Numbered from the stretch's first letter, positions 54,139 to 63,422 are shown. The stretch: 64,000 bases of DNA from Cnuella takakiae (GCF_001953305.1 NZ_MTFE01000010.1:1862715-1926714); one strand, 5' to 3'. Program-made: numbers and translations. The notes: a model not told the origin generated them from the sequence alone.

Positions 54139-55383
54139 TTATTTCCTGGGTAAACAATCCTCCGGGCAGGGACATTTACCTACCCCATCCTTATTTACCG
54201 GCTGGCATTGTGTGGGTGTCATGGGTTCTTTATCAATGGCATCGGGTACACCGTCGCCATCGCTATCGCGGCTTACGCCACGCTGGTCCACCGGAACGCC
54301 GGCAGGCGTTTGCTCCAGGTCAAACTGGTCGGTGATGCCATCACCATCAGCATCGGGCAATACCACCCTGGGCAGCCGCATCTGCTGGGGGTTGCGCAAC
54401 TCGGAGTATGGGTATTGCAAAGGGTTGATCCACCATAAAGGTTCGGTAGCTTTTCTGCCTAAATTGACGTTCAATCCAAGAGAAAGAAAATTCAATGCAT
54501 CGCGGGAACGGGTCTTGAAAGGAGGACCCACCTCTGAGTCTTCCCATTGGTTGCCATCCAGCAGGTCGCTGCTGGTAAGGGTGAACCGTTCTTCAAGGGC
54601 AAGGTTTAAGCGGTTGTTCAATTTAAAAGCCAATCCCACACCAAAATGCGCCAGGGGCATGGCGGTGACACCAAACACTTTGGGTTTGGTATTGCCATCG
54701 TTTTCAGCAGCCGTTTCATAGCTGTCATCAAGGATGGCACGCACTTCCTCCCTGATTTGGTGTTTGCTTTTTTTGCCAATAGTATTCAGTACGGGTCTGA
54801 AGTTGTACAACCTGCCAGCGGCGTCCAGTTTATTTACGCGGGTTTGATAGGTGGTCAGGCCCACGCCTGCAAGCACATACAGCCGCAGGTTGCGGTTGCT
54901 CCTGTGAAATTTCACATTGTCCAAAACGGCAATGCCCTCAAGTGCAAGGTCGTTGGTGGTGGTTTGGTAATTGTAAAACACATGTTTCCCGTTGTATCCG
55001 TCCCAGGCCGGATTTAGTTGATAGGAATTTTTCATGTCGGCACCAATTCCCTCTGTTTGGCCGTAAGTATAGCTTAGCCGAACCGAATAGGTATAGTTCA
55101 GGGCTTTGCGGAGGTGCATGCCAAAGCTTGGTTTTACAAGCTCTCCACCCACATCGCCCATTACCATCATCGATCCGGTTTTTACACCCAGTTCCCACTG
55201 GCTGCGCAAGGGCGCCGGGTAATGACTGGTACCTGCAAGAAAGGACCTGTATTGTGGTTGATTGCGGCTGCGAACATAGGTGGAGTCGTAGTAGACGGAG
55301 CCGTTTCGCTGGGCATTGGTGTGGGTAATGCAGAGTAGGGATGCCAGCAATAGCAATAGCTGGGTGCAGTTTTTTGGTCTCAT
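54139..55383 (-). CDS. Outer-membrane beta-barrel protein with thrombospondin-type-3 repeats
   Basis: This 414-aa exported protein (signal peptide about 1-25, CITHTNAQ) has an N-terminal beta-barrel region (about 30-330: WELGVKTGSMMVMGDVGGELVKPSFG, LNYTYSVRLSYTYGQTEG, LALEERFTLTSSDLLDG). Calcium-binding TSP3-type repeats follow (PDADGDGITDQFDLE, DSDGDGVPDAIDKEP). It ends in a Cys-rich tail KCPCPEDCLPRK. No OmpA domain follows, but this end is typical of a Bacteroidota subgroup, so I do not read it as truncated. ATG 55383 is preferred over GTG 55413. Function unknown, probably structural or adhesive. Confidence 0.8.
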   Translation of the reverse strand: MRPKNCTQLLLLLASLLCITHTNAQRNGSVYYDSTYVRSRNQPQYRSFLAGTSHYPAPLRSQWELGVKTGSMMVMGDVGGELVKPSFGMHLRKALNYTYSVRLSYTYGQTEGIGADMKNSYQLNPAWDGYNGKHVFYNYQTTTNDLALEGIAVLDNVKFHRSNRNLRLYVLAGVGLTTYQTRVNKLDAAGRLYNFRPVLNTIGKKSKHQIREEVRAILDDSYETAAENDGNTKPKVFGVTAMPLAHFGVGLAFKLNNRLNLALEERFTLTSSDLLDGNQWEDSEVGPPFKTRSRDALNFLSLGLNVNLGRKATEPLWWINPLQYPYSELRNPQQMRLPRVVLPDADGDGITDQFDLEQTPAGVPVDQRGVSRDSDGDGVPDAIDKEPMTPTQCQPVNKDGVGKCPCPEDCLPRK

Positions 55384-55663
55384 GATAACAGTGGTGTTGG
55401 CTTGATGCTGCACCCATTTTCGATATCGCCCAACTGTAACCTCAAGACTGGCTTTTGATTAGCTTCGGGCAGTACGAAATCAAAGGGTACAACAGCAAAA
55501 CTAGCGAAGATCACTTAGTTAAATAGCGATCTTTACCCCTTTGTACCTACAGAATCGCATAGGATAAAGTATGATATTTAATATAAATGTGTATGCGGTT
55601 GAACTGCTGCAAGGTGGTGCTGATTGCTGTACGGGCCGGGATAAAAAAATAATTTAGGCGGAA

Positions 55664-56245
55664 ATGTTTGAGCTATTGCAAAAGAAGATTGGAGCGCAGG
55701 TTAGGCTTTCTGAAGCAGAAGTGGACCTGTGCAACAGCATGTTTGGCCAGCGCAGCATCCGCAAAAGGCAGTACCTGTTGCAGGAAGGCGAGGTTTGCCG
55801 GTACCAGTATTTTGTTTCCAGGGGCATTTTGCGTTCCTACACCACCGATGACAAAGGAGCGGAGCATATCCTGCAGTTTGCATCCGAGGGGTGGTGGATG
55901 GCCGACCTCTATAGCTTTTTTACCGGCGAGGCTTCGCTGTATAACATGGAAGCCATTGAGGATGCCGAAGTGCTGATGATCTCCCGCGACAACTGGGACC
56001 GGCTGCTGCAAGAACTGCCCAAGCTGGAACATTATTTCAGGGTGCTGCTCCAAAACCATCTTGTAGCCACGCAGCGCAGGCTGCTGGTATCGCTGAGCGA
56101 ACCTGCCGAGCAACGCTACCTGCGTTTTATGGATGCTTACCCCGATTGTTTGCAACGCGTGCCCCAACACATGATTGCCGCTTACCTGGGCATCACCAAA
56201 GAAAGCCTCAGCCGCCTGAGAAGCAGGATGAGCAGGAAGGATTAG
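55664..56245 (+). CDS. Crp/Fnr family transcriptional regulator
   Basis: This 193-aa regulator has a cyclic-nucleotide-binding-type beta roll (about residues 25-115: RKRQYLLQEGEVCRYQYFVSRGILRSYTTDDKGAEHILQFASEGWWMADLYSFFTGE). A short C-terminal HTH follows (RVPQHMIAAYLGITKESLSRLRSRM). No Fnr-type iron-sulfur cysteines are seen. Effector unknown. It lies upstream of, and in the same direction as, the dioxygenase-esterase-pirin genes and may control them (inference). Confidence 0.9.
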   Translation: MFELLQKKIGAQVRLSEAEVDLCNSMFGQRSIRKRQYLLQEGEVCRYQYFVSRGILRSYTTDDKGAEHILQFASEGWWMADLYSFFTGEASLYNMEAIEDAEVLMISRDNWDRLLQELPKLEHYFRVLLQNHLVATQRRLLVSLSEPAEQRYLRFMDAYPDCLQRVPQHMIAAYLGITKESLSRLRSRMSRKD

Positions 56246-56264
56246 TCATTAGTTGATAGTTTAT

Positions 56265-56340
56265 AGTTCAAAGTCGGAAAGAGTAGTGCACCGGTCAATC
56301 GCTTCAAACACTTGTATACACAGGGGCTTTACTTTGAACT
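56265..56340. repeat. AGTTCAAAGT inverted repeat element
   Basis: AGTTCAAAGT (56265-56274) and ACTTTGAACT (56331-56340) are exact reverse complements; related words (GATAGTTTATAG, TTAGACTTTG, ATTTTGAACT) flank them. The element lies between the Crp/Fnr gene and the dioxygenase gene. Confidence 0.6.
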
Positions 56341-56469
56341 TTAGACTTTGCATTTTGAACTCCCGGCAGCCATTAATTATCCCAGGTTAACAAGACGGGC
56401 CTGTACGATGGTATAGATTTGTGTCCTGCCGGTGAGCATGCAACCAGCAGCAACACAAACCTTATCATC

Positions 56470-57405
56470 ATGGAAGATAAAATATCAGGCATTCATCATA
56501 TCACAGCCATTGCAGGCCAAGCACAGCGTAATTATGATTTCTATACCCGCACACTGGGTCTTCGGCTGGTGAAGAAAACGGTCAACTTTGACGATCCAGG
56601 CACGTATCATTTTTACTATGGCAACGAGGTGGGCAGTCCCGGTACCATCCTTACCTTCTTTCCCTGGGAGGGCATTCGCCCGGGCAGGGTGGGAACCGGC
56701 ATGGCTACCGAAATTGGATACAGCGTACCAAAGGATAGTTTTGCTTTCTGGAAAGAGCGCTTTGCACAACAGGGCGTGCTGCAACTGAACGAGGTTTCGC
56801 ATTTTGGTGAAGCCAGTTTCCAGTTCCGCGATCCCGATGGGTTGCTGCTGACCATGGTGGTGCCCCAAAGCGGTGATAACCGCACTCCCTGGACAACGGA
56901 AACCATCAGTACAGACGTGGCTACCCGTGGCTTTCACAACGTGGTGCTCACGCTCCGCAAAATGGAACCTACTGCATATATACTGACGGATGTTTTGGGT
57001 TACCAATTTCAAAAGCAGGAAGGCAACCGGTACCGCTTTGCAACCGATGCAGTAGATTCTGCCAACTTTATCGACATTGTGGAGGCGCCCAACGAACAGG
57101 CGGGTATCAATGCCGGCGGTACCAACCACCACATCGCCTTCCGTACAGCCAACGAGGAGGCCCTGATGGCATTCCGGGAAAAGGTAGCTGCCAGTGGCCT
57201 GAATATTACAGGTAAAATTGACCGCAACTATTTCTACTCGCTGTACTTCCGCGAGCCGGGCGGTGTATTGTTTGAAATTGCTACCGACAACCCTGGCTTT
57301 GCCGTTGATGAACCAGTAGCCGAGTTGGGCACCAACCTCAAGCTGCCTGCGCAATATGAAGCGCACAGGGTCGAAATAGAGCAGTCACTTCCTGTTTTGA
57401 AATAA
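56470..57405 (+). CDS. Ring-cleaving dioxygenase (VOC superfamily, MhqO/LinE-like)
   Basis: This 311-aa protein has two vicinal-oxygen-chelate halves. The metal site is suggested by His10 in GIHHITAIAG, a second His in NHHIAFRT (about 220-221) and Glu269 in GGVLFEIATDNPGF. Relatives include MhqO/MhqE/LinE, Fe(II) enzymes that open hydroquinone or catechol rings (family knowledge). ATG 56470 was chosen over an open frame from 56419. It is followed by an esterase and a pirin, a grouping consistent with detoxification of aromatic electrophiles. Confidence 0.88.
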   Translation: MEDKISGIHHITAIAGQAQRNYDFYTRTLGLRLVKKTVNFDDPGTYHFYYGNEVGSPGTILTFFPWEGIRPGRVGTGMATEIGYSVPKDSFAFWKERFAQQGVLQLNEVSHFGEASFQFRDPDGLLLTMVVPQSGDNRTPWTTETISTDVATRGFHNVVLTLRKMEPTAYILTDVLGYQFQKQEGNRYRFATDAVDSANFIDIVEAPNEQAGINAGGTNHHIAFRTANEEALMAFREKVAASGLNITGKIDRNYFYSLYFREPGGVLFEIATDNPGFAVDEPVAELGTNLKLPAQYEAHRVEIEQSLPVLK

Positions 57406-57482
57406 GCAAGCAGGGTAGCAGCATAACTGTCCTATACTATTTTGGTTATGCGCATCGTACGGTAACCCTTGATTCCTGTTCC

Positions 57483-57513
57483 AGTAGCTTGCAGCTTGTA
57501 GCTCGTAGCTTCT
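57483..57513. repeat. GTAGCTT/GCAGCTT word string
   Basis: Four near-identical words (GTAGCTT, GCAGCTT, GTAGCTC, GTAGCTT) in tandem lie between the dioxygenase and esterase genes. Confidence 0.6.
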
Positions 57514-57532
57514 ATCAACCTAATTCAATACC

Positions 57533-58156
57533 ATGCATCCATTTGACATAAAGACCGCAGGCCATGAGCCTGCGGCAGGCCGCAAAGTACTGATCCTGCT
57601 CCATGGCAGGGGCGGCAGTGCGGAAGACATTATTTCCTTGGCAGGTTACTTCGATGTACCGGATTTTGCCATCCTTGCGCCACAGGCGGCCAACAATACC
57701 TGGTACCCCTATTCTTTCCTGGCGCCGCCGGCACAAAACGAACCCTGGCTTTCATCGGCGCTGCAGGTGGTCAACCAGGTGGTGCTGCAACTGCATGCCA
57801 AGGACATACCCGCGGAAGACATCTATTTTGCCGGCTTCTCGCAGGGTGCCTGCCTGACCCTGGAGTTTGTTGCCCGCAATGCGGCACGTTATGGCGGGGT
57901 GGTGGCCTTCACCGGAGGATTGGTAGGCGACCAGCTATACCCCGAAAACTATGCAGGCGATTTTGGCGGCACGCCCATCTTTATCGGTACCAGCAACCCC
58001 GATCCGCATGTGCCGCTTGAGCGGGTGCAGGCTTCTGCACAACTGCTGGAAAGCATGAAGGCGGCTGTAATGGTAAAAGTGTATCCCGGCATGGGACATA
58101 CTATCAGCCAGGATGAAGTGGACGAAGCCAACAGGCTTGTATTTGTTGACGCATAG
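57533..58156 (+). CDS. Alpha/beta hydrolase, phospholipase/carboxylesterase family (MhqD-like)
   Basis: This 207-aa cytoplasmic serine hydrolase has the oxyanion region ILLHGRGGSAEDI, the nucleophile elbow GFSQGACL (Ser103), the acid Asp157 in SNPDPHVPL and His189 in YPGMGHTIS, a complete triad. MhqD-type enzymes accompany ring-cleaving dioxygenases in Bacillus quinone-stress operons (family knowledge). Its position directly after the dioxygenase supports a shared pathway, but the substrate is unknown. Confidence 0.9.
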   Translation: MHPFDIKTAGHEPAAGRKVLILLHGRGGSAEDIISLAGYFDVPDFAILAPQAANNTWYPYSFLAPPAQNEPWLSSALQVVNQVVLQLHAKDIPAEDIYFAGFSQGACLTLEFVARNAARYGGVVAFTGGLVGDQLYPENYAGDFGGTPIFIGTSNPDPHVPLERVQASAQLLESMKAAVMVKVYPGMGHTISQDEVDEANRLVFVDA

Positions 58157-58307
58157 CAGCCGCAATAATCGAAGACAAAATTAAAAAGGGGGCTATCCTC
58201 CTGCAGCTATTTCATTTTGCCTTCGGCCTTCCAAAAATCCCGCTGCTTTATTAAGGTTAAAACCAATGTGCAACACGCATCCTTGTTGCCATCAAAAAAC
58301 GAAAATC

Positions 58308-59021
58308 ATGAAATCTCAAATCTTCCGCAAAGAAGAACGCGGTATAAAAGATATCGGCTGGCTGCAAAGTAATTTCAACTTCAGCTTCTCTGATTATTAC
58401 AACCCGGTGCGCACTTCATTTGGCTCCCTGGTAGCTTTCAATGACGACTTTGTTGCGGCAGGCAATGGCTTTGGAATTCACCCGCACAGCAATATGGAAA
58501 TCATATCGGTGCTGCTGCAGGGAAAGATGAACCATATTGATACCTTGGGATATAAAACCACCATTGAAGAAGGCGGTGTTCAGATCATGAGTGCCGGAAG
58601 CGGCCTGCGCCACGAAGAGTATAATGTTGGCGACGAACAGGTAAACTTCCTGCAAATATGGATAGAGCCCAAATTGCAGAACATCACGCCGCGTTACCAG
58701 CAACGCAGTTTTCCCAAAGCCAAACGCCTCAATAAACTACAGGTGATTGTGTCCAACGAAGAAGGGCAGGGCCACTGCTGGATCAACCAGAATGCAAAGC
58801 TTTCGCTTGGTTATTATGATTCGGACCAGGAGTTGAACTACACCTTCAATCCTGTAAACAAGTGCCTGTACATCTTCCTTATTGAAGGCAAGATCCGCGT
58901 GGACGGTACCGACCTCAACCCACGTGATGGCATTGGCGTTTGGGAAACCGGCGAAGTACCCATTCATGTAACTGCAGGTGCGCATTTCCTGGTGATTGAA
59001 ACGGTGATCAACCAGGCGTAA
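58308..59021 (+). CDS. Pirin family protein
   Basis: This 237-aa bicupin protein has the pirin metal site His58, His60, His102 and Glu104 (IHPHSNMEI and GLRHEEYN). Bacterial pirins can act as quercetinases or redox sensors (family knowledge). The start is ATG 58308; the frame is open from 58266. It is the last member of the dioxygenase-esterase-pirin group. Confidence 0.92.
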   Translation: MKSQIFRKEERGIKDIGWLQSNFNFSFSDYYNPVRTSFGSLVAFNDDFVAAGNGFGIHPHSNMEIISVLLQGKMNHIDTLGYKTTIEEGGVQIMSAGSGLRHEEYNVGDEQVNFLQIWIEPKLQNITPRYQQRSFPKAKRLNKLQVIVSNEEGQGHCWINQNAKLSLGYYDSDQELNYTFNPVNKCLYIFLIEGKIRVDGTDLNPRDGIGVWETGEVPIHVTAGAHFLVIETVINQA

Positions 59022-59023
59022 GA

Positions 59024-59108
59024 GGATTTCGGATTTCGGAAGTTTAAAACAGGAGTAAGCTAATTACTGTCATCAACTGCCGAAATCCGAATTCCTACAT
59101 CCGAAATT
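59024..59108. repeat. GGATTTCGG word element
   Basis: GGATTTCGG occurs at 59024-59032 and overlaps a second ATTTCGGA; CCGAAATCC (59080-59088) is its exact complement, followed by further words (GAATTCC, CATCCGAAAT). It lies between the pirin and pseudouridine synthase genes. Confidence 0.65.
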
Positions 59109-59132
59109 TTACCCTGTCTTATCTTGCCCTTT

Positions 59133-59771
59133 ATGGAAGACCCCGTGCAGCATCAGTATTTTGTGCTCAACAAGCCATGTGGCATGGTGTCGCAGTTTAT
59201 TAGTCCCGACGGGGATAAGGTGGGGCTGCTGGGCGAACTGGATTTTTCTTTTCCCAAAGGCATCCATGCCATTGGCCGCCTCGATAAGGATTCCGAAGGG
59301 TTGCTTTTGCTCACCACCGACAAACGCATCACCCGCCTCCTTTTTGAAAGTAAAACCCCGCACAAACGCACCTACCTGGTACAGGTGCGCCGACAAGTGA
59401 CAGAAGCTGCGCTGCACCAGTTACAAACAGGAATTGAAATAATAATAGAAGGTGGCCGAGTGTACACCACGCCGCCCTGCAATGTGCAGGTGGTAAGCAA
59501 ACCCGAAGCGTTATTTGCCGATCCCTTTGCTTACGCGGCCCAGATTGAAAGCAGCTGGCTGCGCATTACCCTCACCGAAGGCAAGTTCCGGCAGGTGCGT
59601 AAGATGGTAGCCGCCGCAGGTCACCGTTGTATGCGCCTCATACGGGTGTCCATCGAAGACCTGCACCTGGATGGGCTGCAACCTGGCGCCATCCGGGAGT
59701 ATACACAGGAGCAATACTTTAGTCTGCTGCACCTGGTCGACCCCGAAACAAAATGCCAGGCAGGGTTATAA
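59133..59771 (+). CDS. Pseudouridine synthase, RsuA/RluE-like
   Basis: This 212-aa enzyme isomerises a uridine in rRNA, most likely 23S (RluE/RluF-type; position not provable here). The catalytic motif GRLDKDSEGLLLLTTD contains Asp51, followed by KRITRLLFESKTPHKRTYLVQV and KFRQVRKMVAAAGHRCMRLIRVSIEDLHLDGLQPGAIREYT. There is no N-terminal S4 domain, consistent with RluE. ATG 59133 is preferred over TTG 59124. Confidence 0.92.
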   Translation: MEDPVQHQYFVLNKPCGMVSQFISPDGDKVGLLGELDFSFPKGIHAIGRLDKDSEGLLLLTTDKRITRLLFESKTPHKRTYLVQVRRQVTEAALHQLQTGIEIIIEGGRVYTTPPCNVQVVSKPEALFADPFAYAAQIESSWLRITLTEGKFRQVRKMVAAAGHRCMRLIRVSIEDLHLDGLQPGAIREYTQEQYFSLLHLVDPETKCQAGL

Positions 59772-59894
59772 ACGTCTAAGCTACATTTCTGGAAAGCCGT
59801 ATTGTGTTTTGGTGTAATTTGAAACCCTGTAGCGGTGCATTGGAACGATTGGGAAAGCGCTGCAGGATTTCCTCATTGCATTGCCACTGCTGTC

Positions 59895-62318
59895 ATGAAA
59901 ACTTACTGCACTAAAACTGCTCTTCAGGCTCTTCTTGTCTTCACATCTTCCTGCTTTTTATCGCAAAACCTGAATGCCCAGTCCGGGCTGGTGAAAGGAG
60001 CGGTGCGTGATGCTGGCTCCGGCAAACCAATGGCCGCAGCAACGGTCCAGGTATTCCACGCCGAACAAAGAAAACTGGCAAAAGGCGGTGTGGCCGAAGA
60101 GTCGGGTTCCTTTGCCCTGCAGGTACCTGCCGGTAAATATTTCGCCGTGGTGCAGTATGCAGGCTATAAACCCGATACCTCTGCCGTATTTGTGCTTTCG
60201 GCCGCACAGGCATTGAAGGACCTGGGCTGGGTTGGCCTGCAGGCAAGCGCCACCACCTTGCAGGGGGTAACGGTACAGGCCGAAAAAAGCTATATGCAGC
60301 TCTCTTTGGACAAACGCATCTTTTCGGTGGGGCAGGACCTGGCCAATGCCGGCGGCTCAGCAACCGATGTGCTCACCAATATCCCCTCGGTAACCGTTGA
60401 TCCCGAAGGTGCCGTTAAACTGCGGGGGAGCGATAATGTGCGCATCCTTATCGATGGCAAGCCCTCGGGTATTGTGGGTATCAAGGGTAGCGGCGGCCTG
60501 CAGGGATTGCCTGCCAACCTGATTGACCGGGTTGAGATTATTACCAATCCTTCGGCACGCTACGAAGCGGAAGGCAATGCGGGCATCATCAATATCATTT
60601 TGAAAAAAGACAAGCGACAGGGCTTTAATGGTTCGGTGGACCTGATCACCGGCAGCCCTGCTAATTTTGGCGCAGCCGCCAACCTCAACTACCGCCATAA
60701 AAAACTCAATTTTTTCATCAACTACGGGATTGCCTATCGCCATCAGCCGGGTGAAAACAAGATTTACCAGGAAGTGTATACCGGTGATACTACCTTGATC
60801 AGCCGGCAAACGGGCGATTTTCTCCTGAAAGGTTTAAACAATAATATCAGGGGCGGCCTTGATTATTATTTTTCCGATAAAAGCATTTTGACGGCATCGT
60901 ACCTGTTCCGCCGCAGCGACGCCAAACGTACGGCCGATATCCAATACAACGATTTTGTGTTCAACAACTTAAAGGATATTACCTTCCGTACACAGGATGA
61001 AAAGGAAAAAGAACCCAACTCGGAGTACACGCTCAATTACAAGAAGACCTTTGCCACCGACGAACACAATTTCACTGCAACGGTGAAATACATCGACAAC
61101 TGGGAAAGCTCTAACCAATTGTTTACCCAGCAAACGGTTTCCTCATCCTCCTCACAGCCAACCGCCCAGGTGCTGCAACAGTCGCTGAATGATGAGTATG
61201 AAAAACAGTGGCTGCTGCAGGCCGATTATGTGCAGCCCCTGGGCAAGGAAGGGAAGTTTGAAACGGGCGTGCGCAGCAGCTTTCGCCGGATGATCAATGA
61301 TTTTGTGGTGGCTCAAAAAGATGCTGCCGGCACTTATATCCCGTTGCCGGGCCTGCAGGATATTTTCCACTACGATGAAAACATACATGCCGCTTATGGC
61401 ATCCTGGCCAATAAGACCAATAAGCTCTCCTACCAGGCTGGCCTGCGTGCCGAATGGACGGATGTAAAAACGGTACTGGAAAAAACGGCGCAGGTAAATC
61501 CGCGCAATTACGCCAACCTTTTTCCCAGCGCCCATGTAAGCCTCGAGATGCCCCGGGACAATGCCATCCAGCTGAGTTATAGCCGCAGGGTGCGCCGCCC
61601 TTTTTATAATGACCTGAGCCCTTTCATGACCTATTCGGATGCCCGCAACTTCTTTAGCGGCAACCCCGACCTCAACCCCGAGTTCAGCGATGTAGGCGAG
61701 ATCGGTCATATCAAGGAGTTTGAAAAAGGCTCGCTGAGTTCGAGTGTGTATTACCGCAATACCACCGGGAAGATCGAACGCATCCGGCAGGTGGACAGCC
61801 TGGGCAACAGCATTACGCTGCCGCAAAACCTGCGTAGCGAACATGCATGGGGGATGGAGTTTGCCGGGTCATACAAGCTGAATGGCTGGTGGAAACTGGA
61901 TGCCAGTGCCAACTTTTTCCGGGCCGAAATTGACGGCAGCAACCTGATTAAATCATACCGTACCAGCACCTATAGCTGGTTTACCCGCCAAACCTCCCGC
62001 TTCAGCCTGCCAAAAAGCGTGGAGCTGCAACTGCGGGCCAACTATGAAGCTGCCCAGCGTACTGCCCAGGGCCGTCGCAAGGGCGTTTTCTTTACCGACT
62101 TCTCTGCCACAAAGGACCTGTTCAAGGGCAAGGGTACCATCAATTTCAGCGTGCTGGATGTATTCAACAGCCGCTGGATGCGCACCATCACCACCGGGCC
62201 TAATTTCTACACCTACGGTGAGTCGCAGATGCGTCGCCGCCAGGTCAACCTGACCCTGAATTACCGCATCCGGCAGGCTAAGGCAGCACCTAAAAAGATG
62301 GAAGGAGAGGAGGGTTAA
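59895..62318 (+). CDS. TonB-dependent receptor (beta-barrel family, no SusD partner)
   Basis: This 807-aa outer-membrane protein has a signal peptide (about 1-29), a CarboxypepD_reg-like domain (SGLVKGAVRDAGSGKPMAAATVQVF), and a plug with LQGVTVQAEKSY and IPSVTVDPEGAVKLRGSDNVRILIDGKPSG. The barrel is of the OMP_b-brl_3 type, marked by EAEGNAGIINIILKK and late segments such as RRRQVNLTLNYRIRQ. Such receptors transport siderophores, cofactors or other small ligands. The frame from 59835 lacks a signal, so ATG 59895 is used. No SusD gene is adjacent. Confidence 0.92.
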   Translation: MKTYCTKTALQALLVFTSSCFLSQNLNAQSGLVKGAVRDAGSGKPMAAATVQVFHAEQRKLAKGGVAEESGSFALQVPAGKYFAVVQYAGYKPDTSAVFVLSAAQALKDLGWVGLQASATTLQGVTVQAEKSYMQLSLDKRIFSVGQDLANAGGSATDVLTNIPSVTVDPEGAVKLRGSDNVRILIDGKPSGIVGIKGSGGLQGLPANLIDRVEIITNPSARYEAEGNAGIINIILKKDKRQGFNGSVDLITGSPANFGAAANLNYRHKKLNFFINYGIAYRHQPGENKIYQEVYTGDTTLISRQTGDFLLKGLNNNIRGGLDYYFSDKSILTASYLFRRSDAKRTADIQYNDFVFNNLKDITFRTQDEKEKEPNSEYTLNYKKTFATDEHNFTATVKYIDNWESSNQLFTQQTVSSSSSQPTAQVLQQSLNDEYEKQWLLQADYVQPLGKEGKFETGVRSSFRRMINDFVVAQKDAAGTYIPLPGLQDIFHYDENIHAAYGILANKTNKLSYQAGLRAEWTDVKTVLEKTAQVNPRNYANLFPSAHVSLEMPRDNAIQLSYSRRVRRPFYNDLSPFMTYSDARNFFSGNPDLNPEFSDVGEIGHIKEFEKGSLSSSVYYRNTTGKIERIRQVDSLGNSITLPQNLRSEHAWGMEFAGSYKLNGWWKLDASANFFRAEIDGSNLIKSYRTSTYSWFTRQTSRFSLPKSVELQLRANYEAAQRTAQGRRKGVFFTDFSATKDLFKGKGTINFSVLDVFNSRWMRTITTGPNFYTYGESQMRRRQVNLTLNYRIRQAKAAPKKMEGEEG

Positions 62319-62320
62319 GC

Positions 62321-62337
62321 AAAACCTATAAGGTTTT
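62321..62337. repeat. AAAACCT hairpin
   Basis: AAAACCT (62321-62327) and AGGTTTT (62331-62337) form a perfect 7-bp hairpin with an ATA loop just after the receptor stop codon. It may assist termination together with the stronger hairpin at 62378-62412. Confidence 0.55.
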
Positions 62338-62377
62338 GAAAACATGATAGGTTTCAGCTCATTTCCGCATTACGGTC

Positions 62378-62412
62378 AACCCTGAAGGCTTCACAAGCCT
62401 CCAGGGTTTTTT
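62378..62412 (+). terminator. Terminator after the TonB receptor
   Basis: AACCCTGAAGGCTT (62378-62391) pairs with AAGCCTCCAGGGTT (62395-62408) with one mismatch, followed by a T-run to 62412. Confidence 0.85.
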
Positions 62413-62524
62413 GCCGCACCTAACCAGCCCCAGGCACCTGCATGGTGTGGGTAAATAATTGGCTTTAAAAGCTAAATATTTTAGCAAAAAACTTACCTTT
62501 CAATCACTTAAAACCAAGCCTTCC

Positions 62525-63328
62525 ATGCCAAATCCAAAAGACATCAAAGACCTGCTGGCGAGAAAGATTACGATGTATGTACTGGTATGTACCGGTGTGC
62601 TGGGCACTTTGGGAATTGCACTGGTATTGGTGGTTTTATTTCGCAAGGGCGACACTGCAGCAGAAACCGACCAGATGGTAGACAATGGCCTGAAAGTGTT
62701 GCAGTTTGTTTTTGCATCAATCCTGCCTTTGCTGGGCACCTGGCTGGGTACCATCCTGGCCTTTTATTTTTCCAAGGAAAATTTTACGGCCGCCAACGAA
62801 AGTGTGCGCAGCCTGGTAGATAAGATTACCTCCGACAAAAAGCTGGCTAGCATTGCGGTGAAAGATGCTATGATACCGTTGACCCGCATCGAAGCCTACA
62901 CGGTGCGGTATGATAGCCCGGATCTGGCAGCCACTATCCTGGTAAAGGATATGTTGCAGTTTTTGCAGCACATAAACCGCAACCGCCTGGTATTGCTTAC
63001 CTCGAAAGACCAGGCACGAATGGTGATCCACAAAAGCATCATCACCGAGTTTGCCGCGATGAACGCCGCAAATTTCGAAACCTGTACCCTGAAGGACATG
63101 CAGGAGCAGGGCAGCGAACGCATCCGGAAGATACTGGCCAACAGTATTGCATTTGTGTCCCTGAGTGCCACCCTCCAGGAAGCCAAGAAAAGAATGGATG
63201 AACGGAATGCAGGCGGCAAGGAAGAAATATGCCAGGATGTGTTTGTAACGGCCAGTGGCGGTAGCGATGAGCCGGTACTGGGTTGGATTACGGAGGTGGA
63301 GATCGCTAAAAACAGCGTGGTGGAGTAA
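62525..63328 (+). CDS. Two-TM protein with C-terminal CBS-like domain
   Basis: This 267-aa protein has two predicted transmembrane helices (about residues 15-40 and 58-84). The second ends in a distinct segment LLGTWLGTILAFYFSKENFTAANES. The cytoplasmic C-terminus has a two-lobed layout resembling a CBS pair: AMIPLTRIEAYTVRYDSPDL...NRLVLLTS, then FVSLSATLQEAKKRM...PVLGWITEVEI. CBS pairs usually sense adenine nucleotides, so it may be a membrane sensor (inference). No effector is attached. The frame is open from 62459 (TTG); ATG 62525 is preferred. I do not recognise a named family. Confidence 0.7.
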   Translation: MPNPKDIKDLLARKITMYVLVCTGVLGTLGIALVLVVLFRKGDTAAETDQMVDNGLKVLQFVFASILPLLGTWLGTILAFYFSKENFTAANESVRSLVDKITSDKKLASIAVKDAMIPLTRIEAYTVRYDSPDLAATILVKDMLQFLQHINRNRLVLLTSKDQARMVIHKSIITEFAAMNAANFETCTLKDMQEQGSERIRKILANSIAFVSLSATLQEAKKRMDERNAGGKEEICQDVFVTASGGSDEPVLGWITEVEIAKNSVVE

Positions 63329-63350
63329 TATGCCTAACAAGTGTTTTTAA

Positions 63351-63383
63351 ACACCTAACAGGTCTCTAAGACCTGTTAGGTGT
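63351..63383. terminator. Hairpin between convergent genes, ACCTAACAGGT type
   Basis: ACACCTAACAGGTCT (63351-63365) and AGACCTGTTAGGTGT (63369-63383) form a perfect 15-bp stem with a CTA loop. A/T-rich tracts lie on both sides. It separates the converging CBS-like and RibD-like genes and probably stops transcription in both directions; the AGACCTGTTAGGT sequence also resembles a dispersed Bacteroidota repeat. Confidence 0.8.
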
Positions 63384-63422
63384 GGCTCTTTTAAAAAAAA
63401 CCTTATTGGTTTATCATTTAAC

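Noticed and set aside
54139-55383. OmpA-family protein truncated before its OmpA domain
   Set aside because: The frame ends cleanly in a Cys-rich tail next to a strong terminator, with no OmpA-like remnant downstream; the ending seems natural for this subgroup.
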